Shown here: positions 61,080-64,000 of the stretch, one piece after another
Position numbering within the stretch: the stretch's first letter is position 1
Layout of the letters: each line of letters opens with the position of its first letter
Translations under genes and position numbers: made by a program
Notes under the pieces: model-generated
Databases searched by the model: none
What the model was told of the DNA's origin: nothing
The model's input: only the letters and a program-made list of their open reading frames with translations
Source of the DNA: Fictibacillus enclensis
GTDB taxonomy: Bacteria; Bacillota; Bacilli; Bacillales; Fictibacillaceae
Reading direction: 5' to 3'
Assembly (NCBI RefSeq): GCF_001457035.1
Contig: NZ_KQ758617.1
Location: 372,001-436,000 of the forward strand
DNA length: 64,000 bases

Positions 61080-62276
61080 ATGACACAGAATGCAAAAGCA
61101 GGAACACAATCCGTTTGGGCAGGGGAAAAAGACTATTTGGTGCACGGGGCAACTCAAGTGCCTGTAGTGTTAAGCGTAGCCTATGGCTATGACGATATGG
61201 ATGAATGGTATGACGTGGCCATCGGCAAGAAAAAGGGACATATTTACGGAAGGAACACGAACCCCACCGTTCAGGCGTTTGAAGATAAGGTAAAGATTCT
61301 TGAGGGAGCGGAAGCCGCAACAAGTTTTTCAACCGGAATGGCTGCGATCAGCAACACGCTGTCCACGTTCCTTGTACCAGGGGACCGAATTGTGTCCATC
61401 AAGGATACATACGGCGGAACGAATAAAATTTTTACTGAATTCCTCCCCCGCCAGCAGGTAGAAGTGGTTCTGTGTGAAACGGGCAACCACGAGCAAATTG
61501 AAGAAGAAGTAGCCAAAGGATGCTCCATTCTTTATCTCGAGACTCCAACCAATCCGACCGTGAAGATTACTGACATCGAACGAATGGCGAAGGCCGGCCG
61601 TGAAGCTGGAGCACTCGTGGTGGTGGATAACACGTTTGGAACGCCAATTAATCAAAACCCACTTGCTCTTGGTGCAGATTTGGTCATTCACAGTGCGACC
61701 AAGTTCCTTGGCGGACATGCAGATGCACTTGGAGGTGTTGTATGCGGTTCAGATGAACTGGTGGAAAAAATCTATCATTTCCGTGAGATTAACGGAGCGA
61801 CCATGGATCCGATGGCAGCCTATCTTATCCTGCGAGGAATGAAGACTCTCAAGCTTCGTGTCCGCCAGCAAAGTGAAAACGCAATGGCACTGGCCAAGTT
61901 CCTTGAAACACAAGAACTTGTCGAGGGCGTTTATTATCCTGGGCTTGAAACCCATCAAAACCATGAAATAGCGAAGAAGCAGATGAGAGGGTTTGGCGGA
62001 ATGCTCAGCTTTGCCGTAAAAGGCGGAGTGGAAACGGTACGGGACCTTCTTCCAAAATTGCAATATGCCAACCGGGCGGCAAACCTTGGTGCTGTGGAAA
62101 CAACAGTCGGGCCGGCACGGACCACAAGCCATGTGGAGTGTACACCGGAAGAGCGGGCAGCCATGGGCATCCCGGAAGGATTAATCCGGATCTCCTGTGG
62201 CATTGAAGATATTGAGGACATTATTGCCGATTTCGAACAAGCCTTTCAGCATGTGGAAAGCGGGTTGAAAGTTTAA
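61080..62276 (+). CDS. Cystathionine gamma-synthase family PLP enzyme
   Basis: The 398-residue Cys/Met-metabolism PLP enzyme has Lys208 in SATKFLGGHADALGG, Tyr in YGRNTNPT, and the VVVDNTFGTP and FGGMLSFAVKGG segments. Family reactions are gamma-replacement or gamma-elimination. It sits inside the ectoine cluster between eutC and the deacetylase, a place not filled by this family in the classical pathway. It may act on diaminobutyrate or a derivative, which is inference. AAAGGAGG precedes ATG 61080. Confidence 0.88.
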   Translation: MTQNAKAGTQSVWAGEKDYLVHGATQVPVVLSVAYGYDDMDEWYDVAIGKKKGHIYGRNTNPTVQAFEDKVKILEGAEAATSFSTGMAAISNTLSTFLVPGDRIVSIKDTYGGTNKIFTEFLPRQQVEVVLCETGNHEQIEEEVAKGCSILYLETPTNPTVKITDIERMAKAGREAGALVVVDNTFGTPINQNPLALGADLVIHSATKFLGGHADALGGVVCGSDELVEKIYHFREINGATMDPMAAYLILRGMKTLKLRVRQQSENAMALAKFLETQELVEGVYYPGLETHQNHEIAKKQMRGFGGMLSFAVKGGVETVRDLLPKLQYANRAANLGAVETTVGPARTTSHVECTPEERAAMGIPEGLIRISCGIEDIEDIIADFEQAFQHVESGLKV

Positions 62277-62310
62277 GAAAATTTTCCGGGTTTGAGGAGA
62301 TGAGTGATCT

Positions 62311-63546
62311 ATGAAACATCCGGAAAGTATAGGAAGCATGAAAGAAAAGCTTATGACCTGGCGGCGGCAGATTCATCAAAGGCCGGAACTCAGTTTTCAG
62401 GAGTTTGAAACGTCAAGCTATATTGCTAATGCTTTGAGACAGATGCCGGGAATGAAGACCAAGACGGGAATAGGCTGGGCTACCGGGGTAGTGGGCACAC
62501 TCTCTTCCGGTGAAGGGCCCGTGATCGCGATCAGGGCAGATATCGATGCCCTGCCGATTACGGAGGAAAACAAAGTGAGTTACTCTTCCGGAAACGAAGG
62601 GGTGATGCACGCCTGTGGCCATGATGCGCATACCTCGATTGTCCTCGGCGTGGCCTCATTGCTCTCGGAACAGTTCGAGCGCGGTGATATACAGGGAACC
62701 GTGAAATTTATTTTTCAGCCGGCAGAAGAAAGTATCGATGAAAACGGGCTATCCGGCTCTCCGTATATGATCAGAGCCGGAGCGTATGATGGGGTGGATG
62801 CAGCTATTGCCCTTCACATGTGTCCGTGGCTACCCGTCGGTTCCATGCAAGTGAACGACGGGTACAGCATGGCCAATGTCGACGTGTTTCAAGGCAAAAT
62901 TAAGGGGACCGGCGGACATGGGGCCTACCCGGAGCAGGGCACAGACCCGATATGGATGCTGGGCCCGGTGCTGCAGGCTCTTCATGGCATTGTTGCAAGG
63001 AAGCTATCGGCATTGGATTCGGCTGTTGTCAGTATTGGAGAGGTACACGCGGGTTCAGCAAGCAACATCATTCCTACCGAAGTCTCCATAACTGGCACCT
63101 TGCGCAGCTATTCCCCGGAAGTGCGGGATAAGCTGGCGGTGGAACTGCAGCGGGCGTTTTCCATTGTTGAACCGCTCGGCGGAGAGTATTCCTTTCGAAT
63201 CGACCGCGGCGAGCCGGCATTGAAAAACGATCCGGCGGTGAACCAGTGGTTTATTGAGGCGGCTCAACAGTGGTATCCAAAAATCAATATTACAAGAGGG
63301 CCTTTCGGAATGGGCGGGGAGGATTTTGGATACGTAACGGAACGGGTACCGGGTGCGTTGTTTTTTCTGGGATGTGCTGAACCTGGCGGTGAGCAAAGGG
63401 ATTTACATACCCCGATATTTGACATTGATGAGGAGTGCCTGCCGATGGGTACGGCAATCCTGGCACAAACAGCGATCAATTATTTAAAGGGCGAGGCAGT
63501 TTTGCCAAACCGTAAAAAGGTGGAGGTCGACATTCATGGCACATAA
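62311..63546 (+). CDS. doeB2: M20 amidohydrolase, DoeB2-like N-acetyl-diaminobutyrate deacetylase
   Basis: The 411-residue M20D peptidase has metal ligands Cys102/His104 in HACGHDAHT, Glu139/Glu140 in FQPAEES and His169 in ALHMCPW, with dimer segment GGHGAYPEQGTDPI. Classical DoeB/EutE is an AstE/AspA-type enzyme; the M20 type is used in the DoeB2 variant. In this cluster it would remove acetate from N-acetyl-DABA after DoeA. It overlaps the next gene by 11 nt. Confidence 0.85.
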   Translation: MKHPESIGSMKEKLMTWRRQIHQRPELSFQEFETSSYIANALRQMPGMKTKTGIGWATGVVGTLSSGEGPVIAIRADIDALPITEENKVSYSSGNEGVMHACGHDAHTSIVLGVASLLSEQFERGDIQGTVKFIFQPAEESIDENGLSGSPYMIRAGAYDGVDAAIALHMCPWLPVGSMQVNDGYSMANVDVFQGKIKGTGGHGAYPEQGTDPIWMLGPVLQALHGIVARKLSALDSAVVSIGEVHAGSASNIIPTEVSITGTLRSYSPEVRDKLAVELQRAFSIVEPLGGEYSFRIDRGEPALKNDPAVNQWFIEAAQQWYPKINITRGPFGMGGEDFGYVTERVPGALFFLGCAEPGGEQRDLHTPIFDIDEECLPMGTAILAQTAINYLKGEAVLPNRKKVEVDIHGT

Positions 63547-64000
63547 ACTCGCATTTATCGGGTTTGGGACGGTCGGTCAGGGGCTGGCTGAAATTTTAAA
63601 AAATAAGAAAGAGCAGTTAAAGATGAATGAACAATTTGAAGCTGAAATTGTCGCCATATCAGATTTTAAAAAAGGTTCCATCTATCACCCAAGAGGCCTT
63701 GATATAGAAACCGCGCTTGAAGTGCTCAAGGAAACCGGAAATCTTGAGAACTATCCTTCTTCACCGGGTCTTGTAACGGGATGGGACAGCCTGACGACCA
63801 TCCGGGAATCCAATGCGGATACCATTGTGGAGGTTTCCTATACCGATGTCCAAACCGGGCAGCCTGCGATTGACCATTGCCGCACTGCCTTTCTGGCCAA
63901 AAAGAATGTGGTGATGACAAACAAGGGTCCGGTCGCACTGGCCTATCAGGAGTTATCACAGCTGGCTGAAAAGCAAGGTGTTCATTGGGGTTTTGAAGGC
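63536..64000 (+). CDS. Homoserine dehydrogenase-like protein (partial, runs off the end)
   Basis: The first 155 codons of an NAD(P)-binding homoserine-dehydrogenase-type protein are visible: FIGFGTVGQGLAEIL (Rossmann loop), IVAISDFKKGSIYHPRGLDIETALE, ADTIVEVSYTDVQTGQPAIDHCRTAF and VVMTNKGPVALAYQEL. It starts inside the M20 gene after AGGTGGAGG, so it is coupled to the ectoine cluster. Its likely substrate, aspartate semialdehyde, is the product of DABA transamination. The C-terminus is outside the window. Confidence 0.87.
   Translation, partial: MAHKLAFIGFGTVGQGLAEILKNKKEQLKMNEQFEAEIVAISDFKKGSIYHPRGLDIETALEVLKETGNLENYPSSPGLVTGWDSLTTIRESNADTIVEVSYTDVQTGQPAIDHCRTAFLAKKNVVMTNKGPVALAYQELSQLAEKQGVHWGFEG

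Noticed and set aside
1-64000. CRISPR array, prophage, insertion sequence, tRNA or rRNA
   Set aside because: No repeat-spacer pattern, phage or transposase genes, or structural RNA signatures were seen on reading both strands.

Overview
The window is chromosomal DNA of an endospore-forming Bacillaceae bacterium. Evidence: an alpha/beta-type SASP, CwlJ cortex hydrolase, a GerPD-like germination protein, a Spo0E-like phosphatase, a YteA-type DksA/TraR protein, RsbR stressosome proteins, YitT, YndM, FusB/FusC-type and YolD-like genes, strong AGGAGG ribosome sites with frequent GTG/TTG starts, and hairpin-plus-T-run terminators after almost every operon. I cannot name the species. No rRNA, tRNA, CRISPR array, insertion sequence or prophage was seen.

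Layout. 0-8 kb: a small ORF, an S66 LD-carboxypeptidase, a DUF2254 membrane protein, an acidic membrane protein, an RsbR paralogue, and a beta-carbonic anhydrase/SulP transporter operon. 8-17 kb: YitT, an SRPBCC-ArsR operon under a very long palindrome, SASP, YteA, endonuclease IV, YndM, a small membrane protein with an SPFH protein, and PEP carboxylase. 17-25 kb: CD3324-like HTH, FusB/FusC-type EF-G-binding protein, an OpuF-like two-gene ABC importer, GNAT, a second RsbR paralogue, YolD-like, CwlJ and an old yellow enzyme. 25-32 kb: AzoR with a divergent HxlR regulator, a frameshifted PAS kinase, a frameshifted phosphotransferase, LysE, AldA and a candidate small RNA. 32-38 kb: two YbaK-type deacylases flanking a PAP2 phosphatase and a GNAT-MccF pair, then an ECF sigma/anti-sigma operon and a methyltransferase broken by a stop codon. 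38-45 kb: a leader-peptide attenuator in front of an alpha/beta hydrolase, YkgA and YqcI/YcgG, orphan MreC, WrbA, GerPD-like, and ModA divergent from a YvgK-like regulator. 45-52 kb: a glycosyltransferase remnant, Spo0E-like, an XRE-TPR peptide-receptor-like regulator, DUF2306, a cupredoxin, DUF4440, a SurA-N lipoprotein, a large permease and a DUF2161 protein. 52-55 kb: a secreted type I pullulanase with an upstream cre-like site. 55.6 kb to the end: an ectoine/hydroxyectoine catabolic cluster (EutB, PucR-type regulator, DoeA, EutC, a cystathionine-gamma-synthase-family enzyme, an M20 DoeB2-like deacetylase and the start of a homoserine-dehydrogenase-like gene).

Most notable. (1) A nine-codon leader ORF ending Met-Arg-Val-Arg, the +X+ pattern of macrolide-dependent ribosome arrest, lies 89 nt before an alpha/beta hydrolase resembling EstX/EstT-type macrolide esterases, with an anti-ribosome-site sequence between. 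(2) The ectoine cluster has a non-standard gene set, a PucR-family regulator and a decayed aminotransferase tail. (3) YqcI/YcgG next to a dimethylargininase-like enzyme suggests an N-hydroxyguanidine route. (4) A four-unit, 10-bp tandem array separates modA from its likely regulator. Three genes are frameshifted at short homopolymers and one carries an in-frame amber codon, so either gene decay or homopolymer sequencing error must be considered.
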